Shown here: positions 34,724-43,817 of the stretch, piece by piece
Layout: every line of letters begins with the position of its first letter
Position numbering within the stretch: position 1 is the stretch's first letter
Origin: Bacteroidia bacterium 43-41
GTDB lineage: Bacteria; Bacteroidota; Bacteroidia; Bacteroidales; Dysgonomonadaceae
Length of the DNA stretch: 64,000 bases
Assembly: GCA_001898165.1 (NCBI GenBank)
Contig: MKTD01000018.1
Location: forward strand, 1 to 64,000
Direction: 5' to 3'
Made by a program: the position numbers and the translations under genes
The notes under the pieces: model-generated
The model's database searches: none
What the model was told of the DNA's origin: nothing
What the model saw: only the letters and a program-made list of their open reading frames with translations

Positions 34724-35854
34724 ATGTCAGTAGAAATCAGGCAAGTAAAAGATAAAGATACACTGAGGCATTTTGTTCAGTTCAGTATCGATATATACGA
34801 AGGAAACGAATTTTTTGTTCCGCCACTCGTTTATGATGAGATAGCTACGTTAAGCAGGGATAAAAATCCGGCTTTTGAACATTGCGATGCAGCTTATTTT
34901 TTGGCTTATAGGGAAGGAAAAATTGTAGGCAGAATTGCAGTAATTATCAATCATAAAGCGAACAATGTCTGGAACGAAAAGAACGCCCGTTTTGGATTCC
35001 TCGATTTTATTGATGACCGGGAAGTGGTTGATGCGCTTTTTCATGAAGCCGAAAATTGGGCCCGCTTCCGCGGTATGGAGAAGATGCACGGACCTATGGG
35101 ATTTACCGATTTCGATTATGAAGGCTTGCTGGTTGACGGGTTCGATCAGATAGGCACCATGCAGACCATCTATAACTACCCCTACTATGTGGATCATATC
35201 GAAAGGTTGGGTTTCAAAAAGGATCAGGATTGGTATGAGTTCCTGATCACAATTCCTAAAGAAGTTCCGGAACGGTTTCTACGTGTTGCCGAAATAGTAA
35301 AAAAACGATTCCGGCTGAATGTTGTACAATTTGAAAGTAAAAAAGAGGTTGCACCCTATGCGCACGAGATATTTGAGTTGTTGAACCGTTCGTATAAAGA
35401 TTTATACGGCTTTGTCCCGTTGTCGAAGGCCCAGATAGATTACTACGTGAACATGTATATTCCCATGTTGCGTTTAAATTTCTTGTCGCTCGTGTTGCGC
35501 GAAGAAGACAATAAACTTGTGGGTGTGGGAATTGGATTGCCCAGCCTGGCAAAAGCGTTACAGAAATCGGGCGGAAAATTCCTGCCTACCGGATGGTACC
35601 ATTTATACAAGGCATTGAAAGGAAACGGTAATAAAGTGCTCGACCTGCTGCTCATCGGGATCGATCCCGAGTATCAGGGAAAAGGAGTGAATTCGCTTAT
35701 TTTTAGCCAGTTCATTCCCGAAGCGGTTAAGTTAGGGTTTGAATATGCGGAAACCAACCCCGAGCTGGAAATCAACAATAAAGTGCAATCCATGTGGGAC
35801 GATTTGGAGGCCAGGCATCACAAGACACGTCGTGCATACATTAAGAATTTATAA
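34724..35854 (+). CDS. GNAT-fold acyltransferase-like protein
   Basis: 376 residues from the ATG at 34724 (MSVEIRQVKDKDTLRHF); the longer frame from 34640 overlaps the -7 box. Two GNAT-like halves can be made out: an N-terminal one (AYFLAYREGKIVGRIAVIINHKA) and a C-terminal one with LIGIDPEYQGKGVNSLIFSQF, where the QGKGV loop resembles the acetyl-CoA pyrophosphate site. The family is common in Bacteroidota; substrate unknown. No signal peptide. It stands before parE with a 45-bp gap, possibly in the same transcript. Confidence 0.75.
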   Translation: MSVEIRQVKDKDTLRHFVQFSIDIYEGNEFFVPPLVYDEIATLSRDKNPAFEHCDAAYFLAYREGKIVGRIAVIINHKANNVWNEKNARFGFLDFIDDREVVDALFHEAENWARFRGMEKMHGPMGFTDFDYEGLLVDGFDQIGTMQTIYNYPYYVDHIERLGFKKDQDWYEFLITIPKEVPERFLRVAEIVKKRFRLNVVQFESKKEVAPYAHEIFELLNRSYKDLYGFVPLSKAQIDYYVNMYIPMLRLNFLSLVLREEDNKLVGVGIGLPSLAKALQKSGGKFLPTGWYHLYKALKGNGNKVLDLLLIGIDPEYQGKGVNSLIFSQFIPEAVKLGFEYAETNPELEINNKVQSMWDDLEARHHKTRRAYIKNL

Positions 35855-35899
35855 TTAAACGCACCTCGCACCGGAAAAATATAAGGAGAAAAATAAAAA

Positions 35900-37753
35900 G
35901 TGACTGAGTTTGAAAAAGAACAAGCGATACTGAATTATAGCGAAGATAACATTGTAACCCTGGAGTGGCGCGAGCATATCCGCCGGCGTCCGGGGATGTA
36001 TATCGGGAAATTGGGAGACGGTTCCTCGTCGGACGACGGAATTTACGTACTGCTGAAAGAGGTGATGGATAATTCCATCGATGAATATCGGATGGGTTTT
36101 GGGAAGAACATCGATATTCACATTGAGAGTGGGAATGTAGCCGTTCGCGATTATGGACGCGGTGTCCCGTTGGGAAAAGTGTTGGATGTTTCATCCAAGA
36201 TGAACACGGGAGCCAAGTACGACTCCAAGGCGTTTAAAAAATCCGTAGGATTGAACGGAGTTGGCATCAAAGCGGTAAATGCGTTGTCGTCGAGATTTCT
36301 GATTGAAAGTTTTCGTGAAGGAGAATCAAAAAGTGTTGAGTATGAGCGCGGAAATGTGGTAAACGATAGCCCGCAGAAACCCTCTTCACAAAACAACGGA
36401 ACGGTCATTGAATTTACTCCCGATACGGAAATTTTTGGGGACTATGTTTATCGAGAGGAGCATATTGAGCCTCTGCTTAAAAATTACGTTTTCCTGAATA
36501 CGGGGTTGACGATTACCTTTAACGGTAAGAAATTCAATTCAAAAAACGGACTTGAAGATCTGCTCAACGACAACCTGACAACCGAAATCCTCTATCCCAT
36601 CATCCGGCTTTACGGAGAAGATATTGAAGTAGCTATAACTCATTCCAACCAGTACGGCGAAGAATACTACGCTTTTGTCAACGGCCAGCACACAACACAA
36701 GGCGGGACGCATCTTTCTGCTTTTCGTGAGGCGGCGGCAAGGGTCATCAAAGAGTATTTCTCCAAAAACTTCGAGTATTCCGATATCCGGAACGGAATGG
36801 TTGCGGCCATCAGTGTGAAGATTGAAGAGCCGGTTTTTGAGTCGCAGACAAAAACAAAACTCGGGTCAAAAGATATGTCGCCCGATGGTGTTTCAATCAA
36901 TAAATACGTGAGCGATTTCCTGAAGAAAGAACTGGATAACTATCTGCACAAACACTTGGAGACGGCCGACATCCTTCAGAAAAAAATTCTCGATTCCGAA
37001 AAAGAACGAAAAGCCATTGCCGGCGTGACAAAATTAGCGCGCGAACGGGCAAAAAAGGCAAACCTGCATAACCGGAAACTGCGTGATTGCCGCATCCATT
37101 ACAACGATTCAAAAGGAGATAATCTGGACGATACCTGTATTTTTATCACGGAAGGTGATTCGGCCAGCGGCTCTATTACCAAAAGCCGGGATCCCAACCT
37201 ACAAGCTGTTTTCAGCCTTCGGGGCAAGCCGTTAAACTCTTTTGGGCTGACCAAAAAGATCGTTTATGAAAACGAAGAGTTCAACTTGCTACAGGCGGCA
37301 CTCAACATCGAGGACGAAATGGAGGGGCTGCGCTACAATAAGGTCATCATAGCTACCGATGCCGACACCGACGGCATGCACATCCGCCTGTTGTTGCTTA
37401 CGTTTTTTCTGCAATTTTTCCCCGACCTGGTAAAAAAAGGACACGTTTACATCCTTCAAACCCCTCTTTTCCGCGTGCGTAACAAAAAGAAAACCCTCTA
37501 TTGCTATACAGAGGAAGAACGGCTTGCTGCCGTTGAAGAACTTGGTCCGAATCCGGAGATTACCCGATTCAAAGGCCTCGGAGAAATTTCACCCGACGAA
37601 TTTAAAAATTTCATCGGGAAAGATATGCGGCTCGACAAAGTTTCTATGCGGAAAGAAGATCTCATAAAAGAACTTCTCGAATTCTATATGGGTAAAAATA
37701 CTCCCGACAGGCAGACTTTTATTATAGAGAACCTGATTGTGGAGGAGGAGTGA
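35900..37753 (+). CDS. parE: DNA topoisomerase IV subunit B
   Basis: 617 residues, from a GTG (35900). GHKL ATPase domain ([39 protein letters not shown]), transducer with the K loop in [10 protein letters not shown], and TOPRIM ([17 protein letters not shown]). Lack of the gyrase-type insert and the shorter length fit ParE instead of GyrB. With ParC it decatenates daughter chromosomes. parC is not in the window. coaD and an S41 protease follow closely in the same direction. Confidence 0.93.
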   Translation: MTEFEKEQAILNYSEDNIVTLEWREHIRRRPGMYIGKLGDGSSSDDGIYVLLKEVMDNSIDEYRMGFGKNIDIHIESGNVAVRDYGRGVPLGKVLDVSSKMNTGAKYDSKAFKKSVGLNGVGIKAVNALSSRFLIESFREGESKSVEYERGNVVNDSPQKPSSQNNGTVIEFTPDTEIFGDYVYREEHIEPLLKNYVFLNTGLTITFNGKKFNSKNGLEDLLNDNLTTEILYPIIRLYGEDIEVAITHSNQYGEEYYAFVNGQHTTQGGTHLSAFREAAARVIKEYFSKNFEYSDIRNGMVAAISVKIEEPVFESQTKTKLGSKDMSPDGVSINKYVSDFLKKELDNYLHKHLETADILQKKILDSEKERKAIAGVTKLARERAKKANLHNRKLRDCRIHYNDSKGDNLDDTCIFITEGDSASGSITKSRDPNLQAVFSLRGKPLNSFGLTKKIVYENEEFNLLQAALNIEDEMEGLRYNKVIIATDADTDGMHIRLLLLTFFLQFFPDLVKKGHVYILQTPLFRVRNKKKTLYCYTEEERLAAVEELGPNPEITRFKGLGEISPDEFKNFIGKDMRLDKVSMRKEDLIKELLEFYMGKNTPDRQTFIIENLIVEEE

Positions 37754-37773
37754 TTTGAGGAATAATTGTAAAT

Positions 37774-38289
37774 ATGATTAACAATTCAAAAAGAGCAGAC
37801 ATAATGGCTCCGGAAGCCGTACCCCATCCCAGCCTCCGGATTGCCCTTTTTCCCGGTACTTTTGACCCGTTCACTATCGGACACGAGTCGCTGGTGCGGC
37901 GCGGATTGCAACTGGTTGACGAAATTGTAATTTCCATTGGCGTGAACGAAGACAAAAAAACCTACTTCGCGTTGGAAAAACGGTTGGAGATGATCAGGAA
38001 CTTATATCGAAACGAACCTCGTGTGAAAGTGGGGAGCTACGATTCACTCACTATAGAATTTGCCAGAAAAATGGGTGCAAAATTCATATTAAGGGGAATC
38101 CGGTCGGTAAATGATTTTGAATACGAGAAGACCATTGCCGATATGAACCGGACTATTTCGGGAATAGAAACATTTGTATTATTTACAGAGCCTGAACTTA
38201 CACACATCAGCTCTTCCCACGTACGGGAATTATTGCGTTACGGACACGATGTGAGCGCTTTTGTTCCGAAAGGAATGGTGCTTGGCTAA
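37774..38289 (+). CDS. coaD: Phosphopantetheine adenylyltransferase
   Basis: 171 residues from the ATG at 37774; an ATG at 37804 would give a more standard length and both are plausible. The nucleotidyltransferase signature [17 protein letters not shown] contains the TxxH/HxGH-type site; [15 protein letters not shown] and the [10 protein letters not shown] motif near the end are CoaD-specific. It makes dephospho-CoA from 4'-phosphopantetheine and ATP, one step before CoaE (31637-32224). It lies 20 bp after parE. Confidence 0.95.
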   Translation: MINNSKRADIMAPEAVPHPSLRIALFPGTFDPFTIGHESLVRRGLQLVDEIVISIGVNEDKKTYFALEKRLEMIRNLYRNEPRVKVGSYDSLTIEFARKMGAKFILRGIRSVNDFEYEKTIADMNRTISGIETFVLFTEPELTHISSSHVRELLRYGHDVSAFVPKGMVLG

Positions 38290-38349
38290 CGCCGTCATTC
38301 ACTTACTGCGTTCGCGTTATTCAATAGTTATAGGTTGCGGCCAAATTAA

Positions 38350-38391
38350 AATTGAATAACAATAATAACTGAATAACAATTGAATAACAAT
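38350..38391. repeat. Short A/T-rich direct repeat before the S41 protease
   Basis: Three close copies of GAATAACAA lie at about 38353-38390, just ahead of the ATG at 38390, with an inverted relative (GTTATTCAA) at about 38317-38325. It could be a regulatory or slipped-strand repeat, and pairing of the inverted copy with a direct copy would form a leader hairpin. Confidence 0.5.
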
Positions 38392-40003
38392 GTATAAAAT
38401 AACTTTTTTTCTTACTGTACTTTTACTGGTATCGTCGTTGTCTTTTGGCCAATCCCGCTTATCTCCCGATGGAGTAAAGCTAGAGAGGGCGTTGCAGATG
38501 ATAAGCAGTTTATATGTCGATGACGTTAAGCCATCCGATCTGGCAGAGACAGCCATTCGTGCCATGTTGCTCGAGCTCGATCCGCATTCCACTTACCTCG
38601 ACAAAGAGGAGGTGAAAGCGATGAACGAACCGCTGCAAGGCAATTTTGACGGTATTGGCATCTCGTTCAATATGCTTACCGATACGCTTTATGTAATGGA
38701 GGTTATTTCCGGCGGGCCGTCGCAAAAGGTTGGCATTGTGCCCGGCGATAAAATTATTTATGTGAACGACTCCCTGATCGCCGGTGTAAAAAAGGGCAAT
38801 CAGGATGTGATTAATATGCTTCGCGGTCCCAAGGGTACTACGGTGGATGTGAAAGTGTTGCGCCGGGGAACGCCTCAGTTGCTGGAATTCAGGATCGTTC
38901 GCGACAAAATCCCGATTTACAGCATCGATGCCAAATACATGGTGGATCAGAATACCGGATATATCCGTTTAAGCCGTTTTGGGATAAGTTCGTCCGAGGA
39001 ATTTCTTGCGGCAGAGAAAGAACTGAAAGCCAAGGGGATGAAAAACCTGATTCTCGATCTGACCGGGAACGGCGGAGGTATTTTGCAAACGGCATCCGAT
39101 ATTGTTGATGAATTCCTGGGTAGCGGGGAATTAGTGGTTTATACCGAAGGGAAAAACCAGCCGCGGTATGATTTAAGTGCAACTTCGGCAGGTAACTTCG
39201 AACAAGGGAACCTGGTTATCCTGGTGGATGAAGGATCGGCATCGGCAAGCGAAATTGTTGCCGGAGCCGTTCAGGATTGGGACAGGGGGGTAGTGGTAGG
39301 ACGCCGCACATTCGGAAAAGGACTGGTGCAACGCCAGCTTCCGCTTCCCGATGGAACGATGATCCGGTTAACTGTTGCCCGATATTATACGCCCACGGGC
39401 AGGAGCATTCAGAAACCGTACGAGGGGGGCCATATTGACGAATACAATCGTGATTTCTTCAACCGGATGCGGCACGGCGAAATGTTGCATGCCGACAGTA
39501 TCCGTTTCCCTGATTCGTTGAAGTTCACAACGCTTGTCAACAAGCGTACGGTTTATGGCGGCGGCGGTATCATGCCCGACTATTTTGTACCCATCGATAC
39601 CAATTCGGTGACGGATCTGCATCGCAACCTTATTGCCAGGGGGGTAATCAACAAACTCACCATTGCCGAAGTGGACAAAAATCGGACCAGCTTATTAAAA
39701 TCGTATCCCCATGTCCAAAAATTCAAGTCGGATTACAACATTCCCGAATCCATGATAAACCGGATGAAGGAGATGGCAAAAGAGGAGAAAATTGAATGGG
39801 ACGACGATCAATTCCGGAAATCGGAACAGTTTATTAAAACTCAACTCAAGGCGCTGATGGCCAGGGATCTGTTTGATTCATCGGCTTATTTTGTCATTAT
39901 CAACGACAAAAACGATATTTTCAGGGAAGGCTTGCGCATCATTAATGATTTCCGGGTTTATAACGAGCTCCTGGGCGAAACGCCTTCGTTACTCCGAAAG
40001 TAA
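38390..40003 (+). CDS. S41-family C-terminal processing protease
   Basis: 537 residues. Signal peptide (FFLTVLLLVSSLSFGQS, cleavage near 21), a PDZ domain (about 78-165, GNFDGIGISFNML, GPSQKVGIVPGDKIIYVND) and the S41 catalytic domain (about 180-360). The Ser/Lys dyad is in DEGSASASEIVAG and in RRTFGKGLVQ. It is a CtpA/Prc-type protease acting in the periplasm; in some relatives it trims lipoproteins or murein enzymes. The Bacteroidota order parE-coaD-S41 suggests a conserved housekeeping cluster. A C-terminal extension of about 150 residues is helical. Confidence 0.93.
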   Translation: MYKITFFLTVLLLVSSLSFGQSRLSPDGVKLERALQMISSLYVDDVKPSDLAETAIRAMLLELDPHSTYLDKEEVKAMNEPLQGNFDGIGISFNMLTDTLYVMEVISGGPSQKVGIVPGDKIIYVNDSLIAGVKKGNQDVINMLRGPKGTTVDVKVLRRGTPQLLEFRIVRDKIPIYSIDAKYMVDQNTGYIRLSRFGISSSEEFLAAEKELKAKGMKNLILDLTGNGGGILQTASDIVDEFLGSGELVVYTEGKNQPRYDLSATSAGNFEQGNLVILVDEGSASASEIVAGAVQDWDRGVVVGRRTFGKGLVQRQLPLPDGTMIRLTVARYYTPTGRSIQKPYEGGHIDEYNRDFFNRMRHGEMLHADSIRFPDSLKFTTLVNKRTVYGGGGIMPDYFVPIDTNSVTDLHRNLIARGVINKLTIAEVDKNRTSLLKSYPHVQKFKSDYNIPESMINRMKEMAKEEKIEWDDDQFRKSEQFIKTQLKALMARDLFDSSAYFVIINDKNDIFREGLRIINDFRVYNELLGETPSLLRK

Positions 40004-40019
40004 CCGACAGCAGGAATAT

Positions 40020-40050
40020 TTGTATAATTCACGTAAGATCAATATCTTTG
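40020..40050 (+). promoter_or_regulatory. Promoter of the DUF1080 gene
   Basis: TTG at 40020-40022, 20 bp, TATCTTTG at 40043-40050; a full match to the Bacteroidota -33/-7 pattern. The ATG is at 40084. Confidence 0.75.
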
Positions 40051-40083
40051 TAATTCTAACGTTTAAACATAAAATCGGAAAAA

Positions 40084-41358
40084 ATGAAATCTAGAATTTT
40101 TTTATTGTGCACTACACTGCTTATGACGATGGCTTTTGCATCCTGTGAATCTTCCGCTAAATACAATGTGTTGACGGAAGCTGAAAAAGCTGAAGGTTGG
40201 CAACTCCTTTTCGACGGAACAACCATGAATGGCTGGCGCGACTACAATGGCGATTCGTTAACCGCTCCGTGGTTTGCCGAAGACGGTATGATTCAGGCAA
40301 GAGGCGAAGGCGCTGATGAACACGGTTACATTGTAACGGACAAATTGTATGAAAACTTTGAATTGATGTGGGATTGGAAAATCGCCGACGGCGGGAACAG
40401 CGGCGTGTTGTATCACGTGGTTGAAAATCCAAAATTTGCGGTACCCTACGTTACAGGACCTGAATATCAGTTGATTGATAACCTCGGATTTCCCGATCCG
40501 TTGGAAGAATGGCAAAAAACAGCAGCCGATTACGCCATGTATGTTCCCGACTCGGCAAAACTCATCATTAAACCGGCCGGAGAATGGAATACATCGAAAA
40601 TCGTTTTCGATAACGGACATGTGGAACATTGGCTTAACGGAGAGAAAGTTGTGGAATTCGAAGCATGGACAGATGACTGGTTTGTACGCAAACACAGCGG
40701 TAAATGGGAAAATGCTCCCGAATACGGTCTGGCGCGAAAAGGTGTTATCTGCCTGCAAGACCACGGATCGGCAGCCTGGTTCCGTAACGTGAAAATTAAG
40801 GAACTTCCCCGCAAAACAAAAGAAGTAAATCTTTTCAACGGAGTTGACCTGAGCGGATGGGAAGCCTACGGAACCGAAAAATGGTACGTGCAGGACAGCC
40901 TGCTGGTTTGCGAAAGCGGCCCCGACAAGCAATACGGTTATCTGGCTACACGTGAATATTACGATAATTTTGACCTGTCGGTTGAGTTTAAGCAGGAGGC
41001 CGATGGTAACTCGGGTGTATTCATCCGTTCATTTATCGAGCCGGGCGCTATTGTAAACGGCTGGCAGGTTGAAGTGGCTCCCAAAGGACACGATACAGGC
41101 GGCATCTATGAGTCCTACGGACGAGGCTGGCTTGTGCAGATCCCTGACGAAAAAGAGGAGATCCTGAAGGAGGGCGATTGGAACACCTTACGCATTATTG
41201 TAAAAGACGATAACGTGAAAACGTACCTCAACGGTGAAGAGATGGTTGATCTGACCGACGAAAAGATCGGTAAGGGACAGGGACGTATTGCCCTGCAAAT
41301 CCACGATGGCGGCGGGATCAAAGTGCTTTGGCGAAACCTGAAGTTGCAGACGCTGTAA
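40084..41358 (+). CDS. Tandem DUF1080 lipoprotein (3-keto-disaccharide hydrolase family)
   Basis: 424 residues. Lipoprotein signal (LLMTMAFASCES, Cys about 21) and two DUF1080 domains: about 38-235 (GWQLLFDGTTMNGWRDYNG, DGGNSGVLYHV, WNTSKIVFDNGHVEHWLNGEKVV) and about 250-424 (LFNGVDLSGWEAYGT, DGNSGVFIRSF, WNTLRIIVKDDNVKTYLNGEEMV). The fold is a concanavalin-like jelly roll. The family is annotated as 3-keto-disaccharide hydrolase; members cleave 3-keto-glycosides after oxidation by Gfo/Idh/MocA enzymes. Such an oxidoreductase is 1.3 kb away (42623). A double domain may bind longer substrates, or one copy may be catalytic and one for binding. Own promoter at 40020. Confidence 0.88.
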   Translation: MKSRIFLLCTTLLMTMAFASCESSAKYNVLTEAEKAEGWQLLFDGTTMNGWRDYNGDSLTAPWFAEDGMIQARGEGADEHGYIVTDKLYENFELMWDWKIADGGNSGVLYHVVENPKFAVPYVTGPEYQLIDNLGFPDPLEEWQKTAADYAMYVPDSAKLIIKPAGEWNTSKIVFDNGHVEHWLNGEKVVEFEAWTDDWFVRKHSGKWENAPEYGLARKGVICLQDHGSAAWFRNVKIKELPRKTKEVNLFNGVDLSGWEAYGTEKWYVQDSLLVCESGPDKQYGYLATREYYDNFDLSVEFKQEADGNSGVFIRSFIEPGAIVNGWQVEVAPKGHDTGGIYESYGRGWLVQIPDEKEEILKEGDWNTLRIIVKDDNVKTYLNGEEMVDLTDEKIGKGQGRIALQIHDGGGIKVLWRNLKLQTL

Positions 41359-41372
41359 GCTGAAAAAACAGG

Positions 41373-41406
41373 ACCCACTGAGCCAAGCTGCTCAGTGGGT
41401 TTTTTA
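41373..41406. terminator. Bidirectional terminator
   Basis: Perfect stem ACCCACTGAG (41373-41382)/CTCAGTGGGT (41391-41400) with T-run 41400-41406 on the + side and A-run (41363-41368) on the other. It serves the convergent DUF1080 and dihydroorotate-dehydrogenase-like genes. Confidence 0.85.
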
Positions 41407-42423
41407 CTACTGAAAATTACCGAAAATAGTATCCGAAGTCAGCATCAGATCAACATATTGTGCTCTTTTATAAACCAATGAATGTTCATTTTTGTCTAAA
41501 TTGCAATTGGCCAGCTTGCCCCTGAATTCATCGAGGCTGTTGTAGCCCTTCTGTTGCATCCACTCCGTAATGTCGTTCTTTATCGTGGCTATTCTTTCCA
41601 CACCGTATTTATATACCGAGCTGACAACCTGTACTGCAGTTGCTCCCGACAGGATCAGCTTCAACGCGTCGTCTCCGTTAAAAATGCCGCGGCTGCTGCA
41701 AATATCGGCTTTGATGTTTCCGTACAGCATCCCGGTATATCTTAGCGTTTGTTTGTAATCGCCTGACTGGGTAAGATTGAAAACCTTTTTGTGTTTCTCC
41801 TTTTGTATGTCAATATCGGGTTGAAAAAATGCATTGAAGAGGACGACGGAGTCAACATTAGCCTCGTCTAACCTTTTTACAAAATGGAGGATATTTGTGT
41901 AATCCGAACTCAATTTCACGCTTACGGGGATGGAAACGGCTTTTTTAATACCCTCAACGATATTTATCTGATTGTTTTCAATATTTTCACTGCTGATGTC
42001 AAAATCGACAGGGGTTTGGTAAAGGTTCACTTCAATGCCGTCAACGCCGGTTTGCTCGATCATTTTAGCATAGCTTATCCACGATTCTCCGTTCACGGCA
42101 TTAAGACTGGCAAACACGGGTACGGACAAGCTTTCCTTCGCTTTTCGAAGTCTTGTCAAATGGTAATCGATATCGGAAAAATCCATATCGGGATGAGTAC
42201 TGGTCATCTCGGCGTGAATATGCTCGTATTGGCTTAACCGTTCATCCAATTGCAGGTTTTCAAGTTGTACCTGCTCTTCGAATAACGTTTTGTAAACAAC
42301 GGCTCCCACACCTTGTTGTTCGGCCTTTTTTAGCTGATCGGGATGCGACGACATATTGCTTGCGCCCAATATAACCGGATTATCCAGTTTTATTCCCATA
42401 AAGGTAGTTTCAAGATTTTTCAT
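41407..42423 (-). CDS. Dihydroorotate-dehydrogenase-like flavoprotein
   Basis: 338 residues. A TIM-barrel FMN enzyme of the PyrD class 1 type: TTFMGIKLDNPVILGASN at the start, a substrate segment VFASLNAVNGESWISYAKM, SIPVSVKLSSDYTNI (FMN contact) and ICSSRGIFNGDDALKLILSGATAVQVVSSVYKYG at the end (phosphate site, quoted in part as SSRGIFNGDDALKLILSG). It lacks an obvious catalytic Cys loop of class 1A in the standard place, so its true reaction is uncertain. In Bacteroidota such paralogues are listed as DHOD-like. No pyrimidine genes adjoin. The structured repeat copy 2 lies 34 bp upstream of its ATG. Confidence 0.8.
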   Translation of the reverse strand: MKNLETTFMGIKLDNPVILGASNMSSHPDQLKKAEQQGVGAVVYKTLFEEQVQLENLQLDERLSQYEHIHAEMTSTHPDMDFSDIDYHLTRLRKAKESLSVPVFASLNAVNGESWISYAKMIEQTGVDGIEVNLYQTPVDFDISSENIENNQINIVEGIKKAVSIPVSVKLSSDYTNILHFVKRLDEANVDSVVLFNAFFQPDIDIQKEKHKKVFNLTQSGDYKQTLRYTGMLYGNIKADICSSRGIFNGDDALKLILSGATAVQVVSSVYKYGVERIATIKNDITEWMQQKGYNSLDEFRGKLANCNLDKNEHSLVYKRAQYVDLMLTSDTIFGNFQ

Positions 42424-42456
42424 AGACTCTTTAAAAAATTTTATGTTGTGATTTTA

Positions 42457-42515
42457 AGAATGTGTTTAGAATTTTTTTATGTACTCTTCCCGCTATTATC
42501 GCCAAAACACACTCT
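42457..42515. repeat. Structured repeat, copy 2
   Basis: Arms AGAATGTGTTT (42457-42467) and AAACACACTCT (42505-42515) pair with one mismatch. The 3' half CCCGCTATTATCGCCAAAAC (from about 42489) is identical to copy 1 at 6840-6896, while the arms differ, and both sets of arms are self-complementary. It lies between the divergent genes at 41407 and 42623. Confidence 0.7.
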
Positions 42516-42585
42516 AAATGTAATTCCGAATATAAACATATAACATTTTTTTGTTAGAATAGTTTTCGGCTGAAACATATATAGC

Positions 42586-42593
42586 TATATTTG
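42586..42593 (+). promoter_or_regulatory. -7 box for the Gfo/Idh/MocA oxidoreductase gene
   Basis: TATATTTG at 42586-42593, 29 bp upstream of the ATG at 42623. The -33 position holds a T-run and no TTG. Confidence 0.6.
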
Positions 42594-42622
42594 CATTAAC
42601 AGTCACATTTTAAATATATAGT

Positions 42623-43618
42623 ATGGATATAGTAGTTGTAGGTTTCGGGTTTATGGGAATGACCCACACGTTGAATATATTGAAAAATCCCAATCTTCAT
42701 TTGAAAGCCATCGTTGACAAGGTTCCCGAAAATATCCTCACGAAACTCACCGGGCAGTCCGGTAATTTTTCTACCGGGAATATCGATGCAAAAGACCTTT
42801 CGGATGTGAAAATTTATTCCGATTTTGCCGAATGCCTGAAAGTAGAAAAGCCTGATGCCTGTGTTATCGCAGTTCATACGGCATTGCATCATGAGATGGC
42901 AGAAATGGCGCTTAAGGCGGGAGTGAATGTTTTTCTTGAAAAACCTTTTTGCATTGATGCGGAAGAAGGAGAAAGTTTGATTAACCTTGCCCGTTCCAAA
43001 AACAAGATGTTGATGATTGGGCACGTCGTACGGTTTATGCCGGCCTATGAGGCATTGAAAAACCGGATCGATTCGGGTGAATACGGGCGTTTGGAATTTC
43101 TTACGCTGTCGCGTTTTTCGGGGGTGCCTATTTGGGGGCAATGGAAAGACAAGCAGAAAGACTTTGGGTCGTCGGGCGGCGCCCTGTTTGATTTGGTAAT
43201 CCACGATATCGACTTTGCCCAATGGGTTTGCGGGGCTCCTGACCAGATAGAAGCCCGGTGTTTACCGGGAAAATTAAGCAATCACGACTACGTGAGCGCG
43301 TTGTGGAAATATACCGACTCGGATGTCGTTGTCAAAATTGACGGCGGGAACACGTTCCATGCCGATTATCCGTTTCACGCCGGGTTTAGCGCCCGGTTCG
43401 AAAATGCCACTGTTTTCTTTTCGTCGCAAGACCCGCATAGCATGAAAGTAGCCACGGATACCGGGATCATATCCGTTTCGGTAGGTGATGCGAATGAAGG
43501 CTTTTCCAACGAACTTTATTATTTTGCCGATTGCATCCTAAAAGGCACCCGGCCCGACAGATGTACCCCCGAATCGGCGCTGGAGTCCGTCCGCATCTGC
43601 CACAGGCACACACTCTAG
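42623..43618 (+). CDS. Gfo/Idh/MocA-family oxidoreductase
   Basis: 331 residues. Rossmann N-terminus (VVVGFGFMGMTHTLNIL, about 4-20), the EKP motif (FLEKPFCIDAEEG, about 110) and the C-terminal GFO_IDH_MocA domain (GSSGGALFDLVIHDIDFAQWV, where the HDIDFAQW is the active-site area). It is an NAD(P)-dependent sugar or cyclitol oxidoreductase in the cytoplasm. The protein ends abruptly after ESVRICHRH; related proteins usually continue for about ten residues, so a small 3' loss is possible. It could pair with the DUF1080 protein in keto-glycoside metabolism (inference). Confidence 0.85.
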   Translation: MDIVVVGFGFMGMTHTLNILKNPNLHLKAIVDKVPENILTKLTGQSGNFSTGNIDAKDLSDVKIYSDFAECLKVEKPDACVIAVHTALHHEMAEMALKAGVNVFLEKPFCIDAEEGESLINLARSKNKMLMIGHVVRFMPAYEALKNRIDSGEYGRLEFLTLSRFSGVPIWGQWKDKQKDFGSSGGALFDLVIHDIDFAQWVCGAPDQIEARCLPGKLSNHDYVSALWKYTDSDVVVKIDGGNTFHADYPFHAGFSARFENATVFFSSQDPHSMKVATDTGIISVSVGDANEGFSNELYYFADCILKGTRPDRCTPESALESVRICHRHTL

Positions 43619-43682
43619 ACGGGCTGCTGCGGTAGGTCAGCGGTTTTGCTGCTCACCTGAATAGCTACACTCGGGCCGGTTG

Positions 43683-43702
43683 CCGCAGAACCCCTTCTGC
43701 GG
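43683..43702 (+). terminator. Hairpin downstream of the oxidoreductase gene
   Basis: CCGCAGAA (43683-43690) pairs perfectly with TTCTGCGG (43695-43702) around CCCC. Only a short AT-rich stretch, no long T-run, follows. The surrounding 200 bp hold no gene. Confidence 0.5.
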
Positions 43703-43817
43703 ATATTATTCTCCGATTATCGGGAAATCTGGCTTAAATGATCCATCGCTCCAAGGCCGGGCGGGAGTGGAGTTCATTCGAAGTCCTGTTTTATGCTGAA
43801 TGATAATTTATATAATC

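Noticed and set aside
43619-43817. A further gene after the oxidoreductase
   Set aside because: No frame longer than a few dozen codons; only a hairpin at 43683-43702 was seen.
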